From NCBI RefSeq assembly GCF_047718555.1, contig NZ_JBDNRK010000013.1:25819-89818 (forward strand): a stretch of DNA of 64,000 bases, in the 5' to 3' direction. This DNA comes from Clostridium_I sp047718555. GTDB lineage: Bacteria; Bacillota; Clostridia; Clostridiales; Clostridiaceae. The notes beneath the pieces were generated by a model that saw only the letters and a list, made by a program, of their open reading frames with translations, was not told the origin of the DNA and did no database searches. Shown piece by piece: positions 8,490-15,904 of the stretch (the stretch's first letter is position 1; each line of letters begins with the position of its first letter). Both the position numbers and the translations under genes were made by a program.

Positions 8490-8576
8490 GTGCCAACAAG
8501 AGAAAATCGTTTGGGATCTGTAACAGGTTGTAATGGTGATCTTCACGATATTGTGAAGAAATCAAAAGGAATATAA
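8490..8576 (+). pseudogene. Probable relic of a nitrogenase-like NifD N-terminus
   Basis: A 28-codon frame encodes PTRENRLGSVTGCNGD followed by LHDIVKKSKGI and a stop. The RENRLGS(V/I)TG block is how I remember the N-terminus of nitrogenase-like NifD-type subunits, the part of the first gene that lies outside this window. No ribosome site is evident and the frame ends abruptly. Its place before cysK and before other duplicated fragments suggests the remains of a second nitrogenase-like operon. I could not align it with the intact gene, so the identity is tentative. Confidence 0.4.
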
Positions 8577-8628
8577 AAAAATTATTTATAAATAATAAAA
8601 AACTATAGAATTTATGTATGTAATATGA

Positions 8629-8656
8629 TATTATAAAAAACAAATATGAATAGTAG
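8629..8656 (+). promoter_or_regulatory. cysK promoter -10 and start-site motif
   Basis: TATTAT at 8629-8634, with a poor -35, followed 5 bases later by ACAAATATGAATAGTAG at 8640-8656. That motif recurs at the start sites of several units with the shared leader, yet no leader element lies between here and cysK. It may be an operator or activator site acting on DNA. Confidence 0.45.
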
Positions 8657-8689
8657 GTTATAATGTAAAATTTTAGGGGGGAAATAAAT

Positions 8690-9619
8690 ATGTCAAAAAT
8701 AGCAAAAAAATTAGTTGATTTAATTGGAAATACACCATTGTTAGAACTTTCAAATTATAATGCTCACAAGGGATTGGAAGCTGAAGTTATTGCTAAATTA
8801 GAGTATTTTAATCCAGCAGGAAGTGTAAAAGATAGAATTGGATATGCTATGATAAAAGACGCGGAAGAAAAGGGCCTAATAAATAAAGACACGGTTATAA
8901 TTGAACCTACAAGTGGTAATACAGGAATAGGACTTGCTTTTGTGGCAGCTTCAAAAGGATACAGACTTATACTGGCTATGCCTGAGACAATGACTTTGGA
9001 GAGAAGAAATCTTCTCAAAGCGCTTGGTGCAGAGTTAGTTTTAACACCAGGGCCAGAAGGAATGAAAGGTGCCATTAAAAAGGCTGAAGAATTGGCAAAG
9101 GAAAATCCAAATTCTTTTATACCACAACAATTTAAGAATCCAAATAATCCTGAGATTCACAAAAAGACTACTGCTGAAGAGATTTGGAAAGATACAGATG
9201 GACAAGTAGATATTTTTATAGCTGGGGTCGGTACAGGTGGTACTGTTAGTGGTGTAGGTGCAGCATTAAAAAGTAAAAACCCTAATATAAAGATTATTGC
9301 TGTTGAACCATTTGATTCGCCAGTTTTATCTGGTGGAAAACCAGGACCACACAAAATTCAAGGTATTGGAGCAGGATTTATTCCAGATACATTTAATTCT
9401 GAAGTTATAGACGAAATATTTCAGGTAAAAAATGAAGAAGCTACTGAAACTGCAAGAGAATTGGCAAAAAATGAAGGCTTATTGGTAGGTATATCTTCAG
9501 GTGCAGCTACCTTTGCAGCAACACAAATTGCAAAGAGACCAGAAAACAAAGGAAAGCAGATAGTGGTATTGTTACCCGATACTGGTGAAAGATATTTATC
9601 AACACCTTTATTTCAATAA
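8690..9619 (+). CDS. cysK: Cysteine synthase A (O-acetylserine sulfhydrylase)
   Basis: A 309-residue PLP enzyme making cysteine from O-acetylserine and sulfide, the normal entry point for sulfide released from any source. Motifs: the cofactor lysine in NPAGSVKDRIGYAM near residue 44, the substrate loop PTSGNTGIGLAF near 73, the phosphate-binding GVGTGGTVSGVG near 180, and SSGAA near 267. Length and spacing match CysK closely. AGGGGGG lies 9 bases before ATG. It sits inside the duplicated block, flanked by relics of the nitrogenase-like and MetY genes, so it seems to occupy a position once held by nitrogenase-like genes. It probably supplies the cysteine pool that would report sulfur status. 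Confidence 0.95.
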   Translation: MSKIAKKLVDLIGNTPLLELSNYNAHKGLEAEVIAKLEYFNPAGSVKDRIGYAMIKDAEEKGLINKDTVIIEPTSGNTGIGLAFVAASKGYRLILAMPETMTLERRNLLKALGAELVLTPGPEGMKGAIKKAEELAKENPNSFIPQQFKNPNNPEIHKKTTAEEIWKDTDGQVDIFIAGVGTGGTVSGVGAALKSKNPNIKIIAVEPFDSPVLSGGKPGPHKIQGIGAGFIPDTFNSEVIDEIFQVKNEEATETARELAKNEGLLVGISSGAATFAATQIAKRPENKGKQIVVLLPDTGERYLSTPLFQ

Positions 9620-9711
9620 CCTTATTATGATAAAGTGGAATTAAAATTATATATTTCACAATAATAGCTAACTTAACCTTCGCGCCACTAAAAACTATAT
9701 TTTAAGCTATA

Positions 9712-9772
9712 AGAATTGTCTCTAAAGGCTTATTTAAAGCAAATTTAGGACAATTCTATTTTTATAGATTTT
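9712..9772 (+). terminator. Terminator-like hairpin after cysK
   Basis: AGAATTGTC pairs with GACAATTCT, with an inner CTAAA/TTTAG, followed by a short T-rich run near 9760. Confidence 0.5.
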
Positions 9773-10001
9773 TTTATCATATTAAGTATTAAATCAAACT
9801 TACTCTTATTTTAGACACATAGGTCGGTAATTTTATATTTTGCTTTTATTTATTATAAAAATTTTTCTCACAAATTTCATCTTGTATTGTATTTATTCAA
9901 ATAAACTACTAACTGCTTCATGGGCATTGATTCTACGATAGTATTGCAGAAATACATAAGAAATAAGGCTCCTAGTTACATATTAATTATAATTAAGATA
10001 T
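9773..10001. other. Intergenic region without recognisable gene
   Basis: AT-rich sequence between the cysK terminator and the next promoter. A 33-codon frame starts at ATG 9919 but has no convincing ribosome site or known motif. I see nothing else here. Confidence 0.4.
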
Positions 10002-10056
10002 TTGACAAAATAGTTTTTTAGTTTTATAATTTAAATTAAACAAATATGAATACTTG
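10002..10056 (+). promoter_or_regulatory. Promoter and start-site motif of leader element 3
   Basis: TTGACA 10002-10007, 17 bases, TATAAT 10025-10030, then ACAAATATGAATACTTG at 10040-10056, the start-site motif shared with 8640, 15770 and others. Confidence 0.75.
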
Positions 10057-10070
10057 GTATTGTGTGCGCT

Positions 10071-10140
10071 GTTGACTAGAAAAACTAGAGACTATATTTA
10101 CTTTTATTATATATGTAAAGTAAATGTTAGTCTTTTTTTA
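10071..10140 (+). promoter_or_regulatory. Shared leader element 3
   Basis: GTTGA, CTAG-AAAAA-CTAG, AG, then an ACTATATTTACTTT / AAAGTAAATGTTAGT stem and TCTTTTTTT. It now precedes the MetY tail relic, so the gene it served appears largely deleted. Confidence 0.8.
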
Positions 10141-10220
10141 TTACATTTTATTATGTTAATATACCTGATATTCATATTTAAATAGTTAAATAGCGTTCTA
10201 TAAAATGAAATAAGATATCA

Positions 10221-10301
10221 ACTAGAATATTGGTAGGATTAGAGGATCATCGGGATCTTATTGACGATTTAGATCAGGTATTTAATAGGGTATTTGAATA
10301 A
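10221..10301 (+). pseudogene. Relic of the O-acetylhomoserine sulfhydrylase C-terminus
   Basis: The frame reads ILVGLEDHRDLIDDLDQVF and ends in a stop. It aligns with the end of MetY at 3880-3960, SVGLEDPEDLIADLDQAF. Only about 27 codons survive. The following NifX-type genes are in the same order as behind the intact metY, so this is the left edge of a decayed duplicate block. Confidence 0.8.
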
Positions 10302-10341
10302 TGGTCTTATAAAATTATTATATTTTATGGGGAGGGATTTA

Positions 10342-10683
10342 ATGTCATATAAAGTTGCTATTGCTACTTCTAATGGTAAATTTGTAAATCAGAATTTTGA
10401 TAAAGCTACACAATTTGCAATTTATGAAGTTGAAGATAAAAAATTTAATTTATTAGAAGTTAGAGAAAATAATCATATATGCAATGATAGTGAGCAGCAG
10501 AAAAATTCCATGTACGAGACTATAAATTTTCTACTAGATTGCAAAGTTGTGCTTATAAGTATGATAGCTGTGGAGCCAGAGAATGTATTATTCCATAAAG
10601 GCATAATTACCTATGAAACATCTGATGCCATAGATGATGTTTTGCAATATGTTTCTTCTAATATTGAGGAGAAATATTTTTAA
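10342..10683 (+). CDS. NifX-type small protein, copy 2a (cofactor motif altered)
   Basis: This 113-residue homologue of the 4157 gene has GGGGAGGG ending 7 bases before the chosen ATG; the frame's upstream extension to 10294 has no ribosome site. The conserved NQHFG has become NQNFD here, losing the histidine and glycine, and the CGDN cysteine region reads CNDS. It may be drifting toward inactivity or have changed function. It belongs to the duplicate of the 4.1-4.9 kb pair. Confidence 0.7.
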   Translation: MSYKVAIATSNGKFVNQNFDKATQFAIYEVEDKKFNLLEVRENNHICNDSEQQKNSMYETINFLLDCKVVLISMIAVEPENVLFHKGIITYETSDAIDDVLQYVSSNIEEKYF

Positions 10684-10690
10684 CATAAAT

Positions 10691-10812
10691 AAAGGTTCTA
10701 CGTTAAAATGTGCGCTTGACTTTTATAACTTGTTTATCATACTGATTTTTTCAATAAAATAAAGTCTAAAAATTATATGATATTTAATGTCCAGCACACA
10801 TTCTGATGATGA
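10691..10812. repeat. Left arm of a ~120-bp inverted repeat
   Basis: This stretch between the two NifX-type genes reappears in reverse complement at 12330-12452, with roughly one change in ten bases by eye. Matching anchors include AAAGGTTCTACGTTAAAATG, CTTTTATAACTTGTTTAT, TGATTTTTTCAATAAAATAA and CATTCTGATGATGA. The arms bracket the 10.9-12.3 kb segment. Confidence 0.8.
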
Positions 10813-10868
10813 CTCTAAATAAATTTCAAGTAAATAAATATACATTATGTGAATGGAGATGTAATAAA

Positions 10869-11216
10869 ATGTCATATAAAATAGCAGTTGCTAGTAGTGA
10901 TGGTAAAGATATAAATCAACATTTTGGAAGCGCTGAGCAGTTCTTTGTTTATAAAGTGGAAGATAATAATAATTTTAAATTTGTAGAATTAAGAAAAGCA
11001 ATAGATTTTCATAGTAAGCATGAGGATCATGTTTCTAAATTAAAAAATACTATAAAAGGATTAAGTGGATGTAAGTTTGTATTAGTGACACAAATAGGTG
11101 ATGGTGCTTTAAGAATATTAAGAAGTAATGGAATAGAGGTCTTTGATGTAGAAGATTCTATAGAAAATGCTTTAAATAAAGTGATTAAATACTATTCAAC
11201 TATTAATACACAATAA
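10869..11216 (+). CDS. NifX-type small protein, copy 2b
   Basis: This 115-residue protein is very close to the 4553 gene and keeps the NQHFGSAEQF motif. GGAG at 10855-10858 supports the ATG at 10869 rather than the earlier in-frame starts from 10806. Between it and copy 2a lies the left inverted-repeat arm, absent from the first pair, so the arm was inserted after duplication. It is probably still functional. Confidence 0.75.
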   Translation: MSYKIAVASSDGKDINQHFGSAEQFFVYKVEDNNNFKFVELRKAIDFHSKHEDHVSKLKNTIKGLSGCKFVLVTQIGDGALRILRSNGIEVFDVEDSIENALNKVIKYYSTINTQ

Positions 11217-11221
11217 AGTAT

Positions 11222-11279
11222 TTGACAAATAGCGGTAGAAAAATCATAATAATTTCAATAAAACAAATTTGAATAATAA
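11222..11279 (+). promoter_or_regulatory. Promoter with start-site motif, now driving a relic
   Basis: TTGACA 11222-11227, 17 bases, CATAAT 11245-11250, then ACAAATTTGAATAATAA at 11263-11279. Homologous to the region before leader element 1, but the leader and gene have been replaced by the GntR relic. Confidence 0.65.
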
Positions 11280-11302
11280 GAATTGTTTTTTGAATTTAGT
11301 TC

Positions 11303-11655
11303 TTAAAAATGGTGAATATATTTGTGAAACAAAAATTGCTGAACAATTTGAGACTAGTAGAAGCCCTGTAAGAGAAGCTATAAGAAGTTTAGCAATGAAA
11401 TGATTATTAAATAAAAGATGGTAGAAAATTTAAAGTATATGAACCGGCAAAAGAGGATATGCAGCAAATTTTTGAAATCTTTAGTTTATTTTTATAGAAT
11501 AATAAACTTAAATGAAAAAATAGGTGTGAGGAAATATATGAACAGCACCTAGAAATTTTTAAGCTCATGGAAGAAAGAAATTCACAAAAGGCAGCGGAAT
11601 ATATGTTTAAACATATAGAATGAGATATAGAGCATGTTAGAATGTTAATAGATTA
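11303..11655 (+). pseudogene. Decayed copy of the GntR/FCD regulator gene
   Basis: Starting at TTAAAAATGGTGAAT it follows the 7521 gene closely through the recognition helix (TSRSPVREAIRSLAMK), then hits a stop. Further on the sequence jumps from the QQIFE codons to the KSLVYFYRI codons, an internal deletion of more than 200 bases. Additional frameshifts follow, and it ends at the same terminal codons (MLID-stop). It has no start of its own. Confidence 0.85.
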
Positions 11656-11669
11656 GCATTTTATTATTA

Positions 11670-11698
11670 TTGACAAAATCATATTTATATGGTAAAAA
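11670..11698 (+). promoter_or_regulatory. Promoter upstream of the SAM-I riboswitch
   Basis: TTGACA 11670-11675 with a weak -10 (TAAAAA) 17 bases on. Confidence 0.45.
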
Positions 11699-11814
11699 TA
11701 TATATAAGAAATTTTTATTTTAATTAAATACCTATTTTTCTTATATGTTTAGTAAAAAGACCCTGTTATAGTACTATCAAAATAAATTTATATTATAAAA
11801 TAATAATTAATTAA

Positions 11815-11933
11815 TCTCATCAAGAGAAGCAGAGGGACTGGCCCGATGAAGCTTCGGCAACCTTCATATGTGTAATTAGAAAGGTGCCAAATCCTGCAGT
11901 TGAATGTTTAACGGTAGATGAGAGAGGGTATAT
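11815..11933 (+). promoter_or_regulatory. SAM-I (S-box) riboswitch aptamer
   Basis: P1 arms CTCATC (11816-11821) and GATGAG (11927-11932). The hallmark core reads AAGAGAAGCAGAGGGACTGG, CCCGATGAAGC, CGGCAACC, then AAGGTGCCAAATCC. All S-box core elements are in order. It should switch off the downstream YezD-type gene when S-adenosylmethionine is plentiful, so this gene responds to methionine shortage. Confidence 0.95.
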
Positions 11934-11941
11934 GAAATATA

Positions 11942-11975
11942 AGACCTCTTTCAATATGAAGGAGGTCTCTATTTA
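11942..11975 (+). terminator. S-box terminator
   Basis: AGACCTC pairs with GAGGTCT around a TTTCAATATGAAG apex, followed by a T-rich tail. It is the expression platform of the riboswitch. Confidence 0.8.
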
Positions 11976-12043
11976 TGTATTGAGTAACAAGAAAGTTAAT
12001 AAATAATTTTAAATTTTTTATATTTTTAGGGGGGTAAATAATT

Positions 12044-12220
12044 TTGGAAAATATAAATAATGTAAGTAGATTATATAAAGATACGAATACGGTTTCTCAA
12101 GTAAATTTAGAAAAAATACTAAAATTGTTAAATGATATAAAATATGGTTCTATAACATTAGTCATTCAGAATGGAGTTCTCATACAAATAGAAACGAATG
12201 AAAAAATAAGACTTAAATAA
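12044..12220 (+). CDS. YezD-family (DUF2292) small protein 1
   Basis: A 58-residue protein starting at TTG, with GGGGGG 8 bases upstream. The C-terminal half, LLNDIKYGSITLVIQNGVLI followed by QIETNEKIRLK, is the DUF2292 signature; members lie in sulfur-assimilation operons of Firmicutes, but their action is unknown. The strongly variable N-terminal 20 residues and the conserved basic tail suggest a small adaptor or nucleic-acid or metabolite-binding protein. It is controlled by the SAM-I riboswitch directly upstream. A paralogue lies at 14098. Confidence 0.8.
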   Translation: MENINNVSRLYKDTNTVSQVNLEKILKLLNDIKYGSITLVIQNGVLIQIETNEKIRLK

Positions 12221-12329
12221 ACATTTCATAATTTTTTTTGCCTATAATACTCATATAAGTTCTTGATAAATACTTACTATAAATATTAAATTTGGTTTTT
12301 AATATATTATTATATTATTTTTAAAAGGC

Positions 12330-12452
12330 TCATCATCAGAATGAGTGCTTGATATTAAATATTATATAATTTTTACATTTTATTTTATTGAAAAAATCAG
12401 CGTAATAAACAAGTTATAAAAGTTAACTGTGCATTTTAACGTAGAACCTTTT
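12330..12452. repeat. Right arm of the ~120-bp inverted repeat
   Basis: Reverse complement of 10691-10812. It begins TCATCATCAGAATGAG and ends GTAGAACCTTTT, in the non-coding gap after the first YezD-type gene. The rest of the 12220-12560 gap shows nothing I recognise. Confidence 0.8.
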
Positions 12453-12556
12453 AAAAAGTATATAATTTTCGAAAATTTATTTTTGTAGGTGAAATATTTA
12501 TGAATTCTAATAAATATCTATACTGTTAATGTTAAATATTGGATATAATAACATTT

Positions 12557-12586
12557 TTGTTATAAGAATGGTTATATATTTAATAT
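12557..12586 (+). promoter_or_regulatory. Promoter of leader element 4
   Basis: TTGTTA 12557-12562, 18 bases, TAATAT 12581-12586. Confidence 0.5.
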
Positions 12587-12610
12587 AAAATATTTAAATG
12601 ATGTAAATAA

Positions 12611-12670
12611 GTTGACCAGAAATACTGGAGGCTAAGTTTTATTATAAGAGATAAAACTTAGCCTTCTATT
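12611..12670 (+). promoter_or_regulatory. Shared leader element 4
   Basis: GTTGA, CCAG-AAATA-CTGG (a compensatory change from CTAG/CTAG), AG, then GCTAAGTTTTAT / ATAAAACTTAGC and a short T-rich end. It lies 52 bases before the MFS start. Confidence 0.8.
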
Positions 12671-12722
12671 TGTAATATAGAATTTTTTTAGAATATAATA
12701 AGATAATAGGAGGGGGAATAAA

Positions 12723-13928
12723 TTGGATAAATTTCCAACAAAAGATAAAATAATACTAGGATTTATAATATTAAATATAATATCTGGTACATCTGGAGGA
12801 ATACTGCAAATGGTTATACCACTTTATTCGTTAAGCATTAATGCCAGTACTGCTCAAATAGGAATAATAAAAGGAGTTTCGGGTCTTGGTATGTTGCTTT
12901 TAGTATTACCATCAGGTTTTCTCATAGATTATTATGGTTCAAGAAAATTATATATAGTTGGAAGTGTTATAGGTGCTATTATTATTTTTACTTTTTCTTT
13001 CATAAAATTACCTATTTTCTTGATAATTGGTATGGGTATTCAAGGGTTTACAAATTCATTGAGATTTACTTCTTTAAATGCTGCATTTTTCAAAAATCTA
13101 AAAACAATAGGAAAGAAAAAATCTGGGTGGTATAAAGGTTCTATGTCTATAGGATTAACTTTTATAGGACCATTTATAGGAGGATATATAGTGCAAAATA
13201 TAAGTTATAAATGGATATTTGTATTAATTGGAATGATGATTTTAATTCCAAGTTTAATTCTTTATATACTAAGTGATAAAAGCATAAAATCTAAACCTGA
13301 AAATTTAATCCAAATTTTCAAAGAACAATATTATGATTTAAAATTACTTTTAAGAAATAATATTATTAAGCAAACAGCGCTGGTAGAAAGCATATCCACT
13401 GCTTGTTTTTCAACATTTGTAACTTTTATTATTGTTCTTGTGGTTTCTAATTACCATCTTAAATCTATTTATGCCTCTTGGCTTATAATTATGGAAGGTA
13501 GTGCATTTATAATTACTGTATTTTTAGGTGGGCATCTTTTATATAAGTTTAAGGCATCAACTCTTTATTTAGAAAGTTTCATTTTAGTTATTGTAGGAAC
13601 GTTAATAGTAGTTTTTCAACAAAGTATAACATTTATAGCATTAGGAACTATTATTATGGGATTGGGATTAGGAATGACTAATTTAATTACTTATTCTAGA
13701 GTAGGTGAAATTGAGGGTAAAAAGGGAAAAATTTCGGGGCTATTTGCTGCATGCACTGGTATTGGAGCAAGCTTAGGACCTACAATTGGCGGGTTTATAG
13801 GACAGAGGTTTAGTATTAAATTTGTATTTTTAATATATGTACCATTATTTGTTTTGCTGGGATTTTACATTATATTTAAGGATTTAAAAATGACAAAAAA
13901 ATCTTATGAAATTGAAAACTGTAATTAA
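12723..13928 (+). CDS. MFS transporter
   Basis: This 401-residue protein has 12 hydrophobic segments and the MFS loop motif GFLIDYYGSRKLYIVG near residue 60. It starts at TTG, with AGGAGGGGG 7 bases upstream and no ATG in a better place. Distant likeness to drug or metabolite exporters is all that can be said. The shared leader puts it under the same control as cysteine- and sulfonate-related genes, so transport of a sulfur compound is a fair guess. It is monocistronic. Confidence 0.75.
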   Translation: MDKFPTKDKIILGFIILNIISGTSGGILQMVIPLYSLSINASTAQIGIIKGVSGLGMLLLVLPSGFLIDYYGSRKLYIVGSVIGAIIIFTFSFIKLPIFLIIGMGIQGFTNSLRFTSLNAAFFKNLKTIGKKKSGWYKGSMSIGLTFIGPFIGGYIVQNISYKWIFVLIGMMILIPSLILYILSDKSIKSKPENLIQIFKEQYYDLKLLLRNNIIKQTALVESISTACFSTFVTFIIVLVVSNYHLKSIYASWLIIMEGSAFIITVFLGGHLLYKFKASTLYLESFILVIVGTLIVVFQQSITFIALGTIIMGLGLGMTNLITYSRVGEIEGKKGKISGLFAACTGIGASLGPTIGGFIGQRFSIKFVFLIYVPLFVLLGFYIIFKDLKMTKKSYEIENCN

Positions 13929-14027
13929 GTAAATAATAAGTATTCAAAATAATGCAATCTATTTAGGTAATCTAATAAAATAGATATATGTAGACTACTA
14001 TCAATATAATGAAGGAGGGTTTTTGTT

Positions 14028-14036
14028 ATGTGTTGA
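14028..14036 (+). other. Possible two-codon upstream frame (Met-Cys-stop)
   Basis: A very strong ribosome site (GAAGGAGGG, 14011-14019) is followed 8 bases later by ATG TGT TGA. The next real gene starts 61 bases downstream with its own GGGGGG. It may be a degenerate leader whose translation reports Cys-tRNA, or just the remains of a lost gene. Confidence 0.3.
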
Positions 14037-14097
14037 AGATTACATCAGTTTTTAATGAATATTTTTAATTTGCATAAATTTGGGGGGATAAATTATT

Positions 14098-14274
14098 GTG
14101 GGGAATGTAAAAAATATAAGCAGATTGCATAAAAATAATAACACTAATTCTCAAGAATATATTAGAATTATATTAGAAACGCTAAAAGATATCAGTTATG
14201 GTTCTGTAAAATTAGTACTTCAAGATGGAGTTCTTATACAAGTAGAAACCAATGAAAAGATAAGGCTTAAATAA
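14098..14274 (+). CDS. YezD-family (DUF2292) small protein 2
   Basis: This 58-residue paralogue of the 12044 protein starts at GTG, with GGGGGG 7 bases upstream. It contains LKDISYGSVKLVLQDGVLIQ, and the last 12 residues are almost the same as in the first. Unlike that copy it has no SAM-I riboswitch; a strong ribosome site with ATG-TGT-TGA precedes it. The N-terminal SRLHKNNNTNSQE resembles SRLYKDTNTVSQV, showing the two arose by duplication. Function is unknown, probably in sulfur assimilation. Confidence 0.75.
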   Translation: MGNVKNISRLHKNNNTNSQEYIRIILETLKDISYGSVKLVLQDGVLIQVETNEKIRLK

Positions 14275-14367
14275 TTTAATAGCAATTTTACAATTGAAAT
14301 AGTATGTAAAAATTTTTAACACTTGTTAGAAAAATATATGTATGATGATTATAGGTGGAGTAAATAT

Positions 14368-14425
14368 GTTGACTAGGACCACTAGAGACTAAGTTTTACT
14401 AAAAAAGGTGAACTTAGTTTTTTTT
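14368..14425 (+). promoter_or_regulatory. Shared leader element 5
   Basis: GTTGA, CTAG-GACCA-CTAG, AG, then ACTAAGTTTTACT / GGTGAACTTAGT and a T7 run. It lies only 33 bases before the first radical SAM gene. No convincing promoter hexamers are seen. Confidence 0.8.
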
Positions 14426-14458
14426 ATGTATTAAATTTAAACTATAGGAGAGATTTAA

Positions 14459-15637
14459 ATGAGTGATTTGAAAAAGAAACTTTATCATGAACTAGAAATA
14501 AAGGTTGCAGCAACGGTTGAAGGTGTTAATGTTGATCCTAAGATATTCAAAAATTTAGAATTGGGAGACAAGTATCAAGAGCAAGTTCATTGCCTATTTG
14601 AAAGGGATCATGAGCAGCATGTTGGTACTAAGCTGCCTTTTGCCTATAAGTCACCTAATGGATTAGATATACCTTTTAGATGGGATAGAAGATCAGCATA
14701 CTCCATTAAATTTGAGGATGGAGATTATTACTTATATTATAAGGAAAATAAATTATTTGAAACTCAGTTTTTAAAGAGGCCAAAGTACTATGGATTAAAA
14801 ACATCAGATGGTACACCAATGTCTACCGTTGGTATGTATCAAACTGGAGGGTCCATATCTGTTGCATATAGTAATGAGTGTGCATTAAAAGATAAGGGTG
14901 AAGATTGTTTGTTTTGCAACATAAATGCCACAAAAGATGCTTATGGCGAAGCTGAAGGAATATATTGGAAGTATCCTAAGCAGATAGCTGAAACTTATGC
15001 AGCAGGACTTAGAGAAGGAGCTACCCGTTTAAATATAACTGGTGGTTTTATACCTGAGCGAAGGGAAATAGATTATTATATAGATGTGGCAGAAGCTGTA
15101 AAGGAACTTACAGGTCTTGAAAATTTTAATGGAACTGCAGTGATAGGAGCACCTTTGGATTTTGAAGTTATAGAGAAATATAAAGAAGCAGGTTTTAATA
15201 CAATAGCCATGAATCTAGAAATATGGGACAAAAATATATATAATACTATTTGCCCTGGGAAAGTAAAGCAATGTGGAGGATGGAATAACTGGGTAAAAGC
15301 ATTAGAAAATGCAGCGCATGTATTCGGATATGGAAAGGTAAGATCAAATCTAGTTGCAGGGATCGAACCTAAGCAGTCTATTTTAGAAGGTGTAGAATAT
15401 CTTGCATCAAAAGGAGTAATATGCTTTGCAGCACCTTGGTGCCCAAATCCTGGGTCAGCATTAGAGGGGCATCGTACTCCAGAAGCAGAATGGCATTTTG
15501 ATTTAAACAAGAAGGTAGCAGCTATCCATAAGAAAGCAGGTTTTACGTATAAACAATTGTGTGATGTTTCAGCTCCAATAGGGATAGTACATGATATTTA
15601 TAAGATAGAAGATGGTTTATTATCTGTATTTAATTAA
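14459..15637 (+). CDS. Radical SAM protein, CX8CX2C family, paralogue 1
   Basis: This 392-residue protein is a reference member of the family expanded here. Residues 1-140 form an N-terminal domain I do not recognise (VEGVNVDP near 20, KSPNGL near 64, KTSDGTPMS near 114). Then comes C141-x8-C150-x2-C153, the candidate radical [4Fe-4S] loop, in YSNECALKDKGEDCLFCN. Barrel motifs follow in order: TGGFIPERRE, FNGTAVIGAPLD, EIWDKN, CPGK, VAGIEPK and NPGSALEGHRTPE. The TGG segment would be the SAM-amino-group motif. Spacing of eight between the first two cysteines differs from the usual CX3CX2C. No SPASM or B12 domain is present. Monocistronic behind a shared leader; substrate unknown, with organosulfur C-S cleavage my working guess. 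Confidence 0.85.
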   Translation: MSDLKKKLYHELEIKVAATVEGVNVDPKIFKNLELGDKYQEQVHCLFERDHEQHVGTKLPFAYKSPNGLDIPFRWDRRSAYSIKFEDGDYYLYYKENKLFETQFLKRPKYYGLKTSDGTPMSTVGMYQTGGSISVAYSNECALKDKGEDCLFCNINATKDAYGEAEGIYWKYPKQIAETYAAGLREGATRLNITGGFIPERREIDYYIDVAEAVKELTGLENFNGTAVIGAPLDFEVIEKYKEAGFNTIAMNLEIWDKNIYNTICPGKVKQCGGWNNWVKALENAAHVFGYGKVRSNLVAGIEPKQSILEGVEYLASKGVICFAAPWCPNPGSALEGHRTPEAEWHFDLNKKVAAIHKKAGFTYKQLCDVSAPIGIVHDIYKIEDGLLSVFN

Positions 15638-15732
15638 TGTAATTATGACAAAATACATTAAAATCTAATATGTGTTTTGCTTTCTATTATTTTTTGATAA
15701 ATATAAGTAATGGTATTGAATTTATTTATATA

Positions 15733-15786
15733 TTGACATATAAATAAATATACTTTATAATTTTAGAAAACATATATGAATACTAT
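15733..15786 (+). promoter_or_regulatory. Promoter and start-site motif of leader element 6
   Basis: Exact TTGACA (15733-15738), 17 bases, exact TATAAT (15756-15761), then ACATATATGAATACTAT at 15770-15786, the best example of the start-site motif. Confidence 0.85.
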
Positions 15787-15792
15787 AAATTG

Positions 15793-15857
15793 GTTGACCA
15801 AAAAATTTGGAGGCTAAATTTTATTTTTATTGCAAAAATAAAATTTAGTTTTTTTTG
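15793..15857 (+). promoter_or_regulatory. Shared leader element 6
   Basis: GTTGA, CCAA-AAAAT-TTGG (pairing kept with different bases), AG, then GCTAAATTTTATTTTT / AAAAATAAAATTTAG and a T9 run. Confidence 0.8.
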
Positions 15858-15904
15858 TTTTCTAATGTAAAAATATTGTAGTTATAGAGAGAGGAGTATA
15901 AGCT

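Noticed and set aside
9919..10020. Short frame before leader element 3 as a gene
   Set aside because: No ribosome site and no recognisable motif; it runs into the promoter hexamers.
15076..15510. Long minus-strand frame opposite the first radical SAM gene
   Set aside because: No ribosome site, composition of an antisense shadow, and the + strand protein is clearly conserved in ten paralogues.
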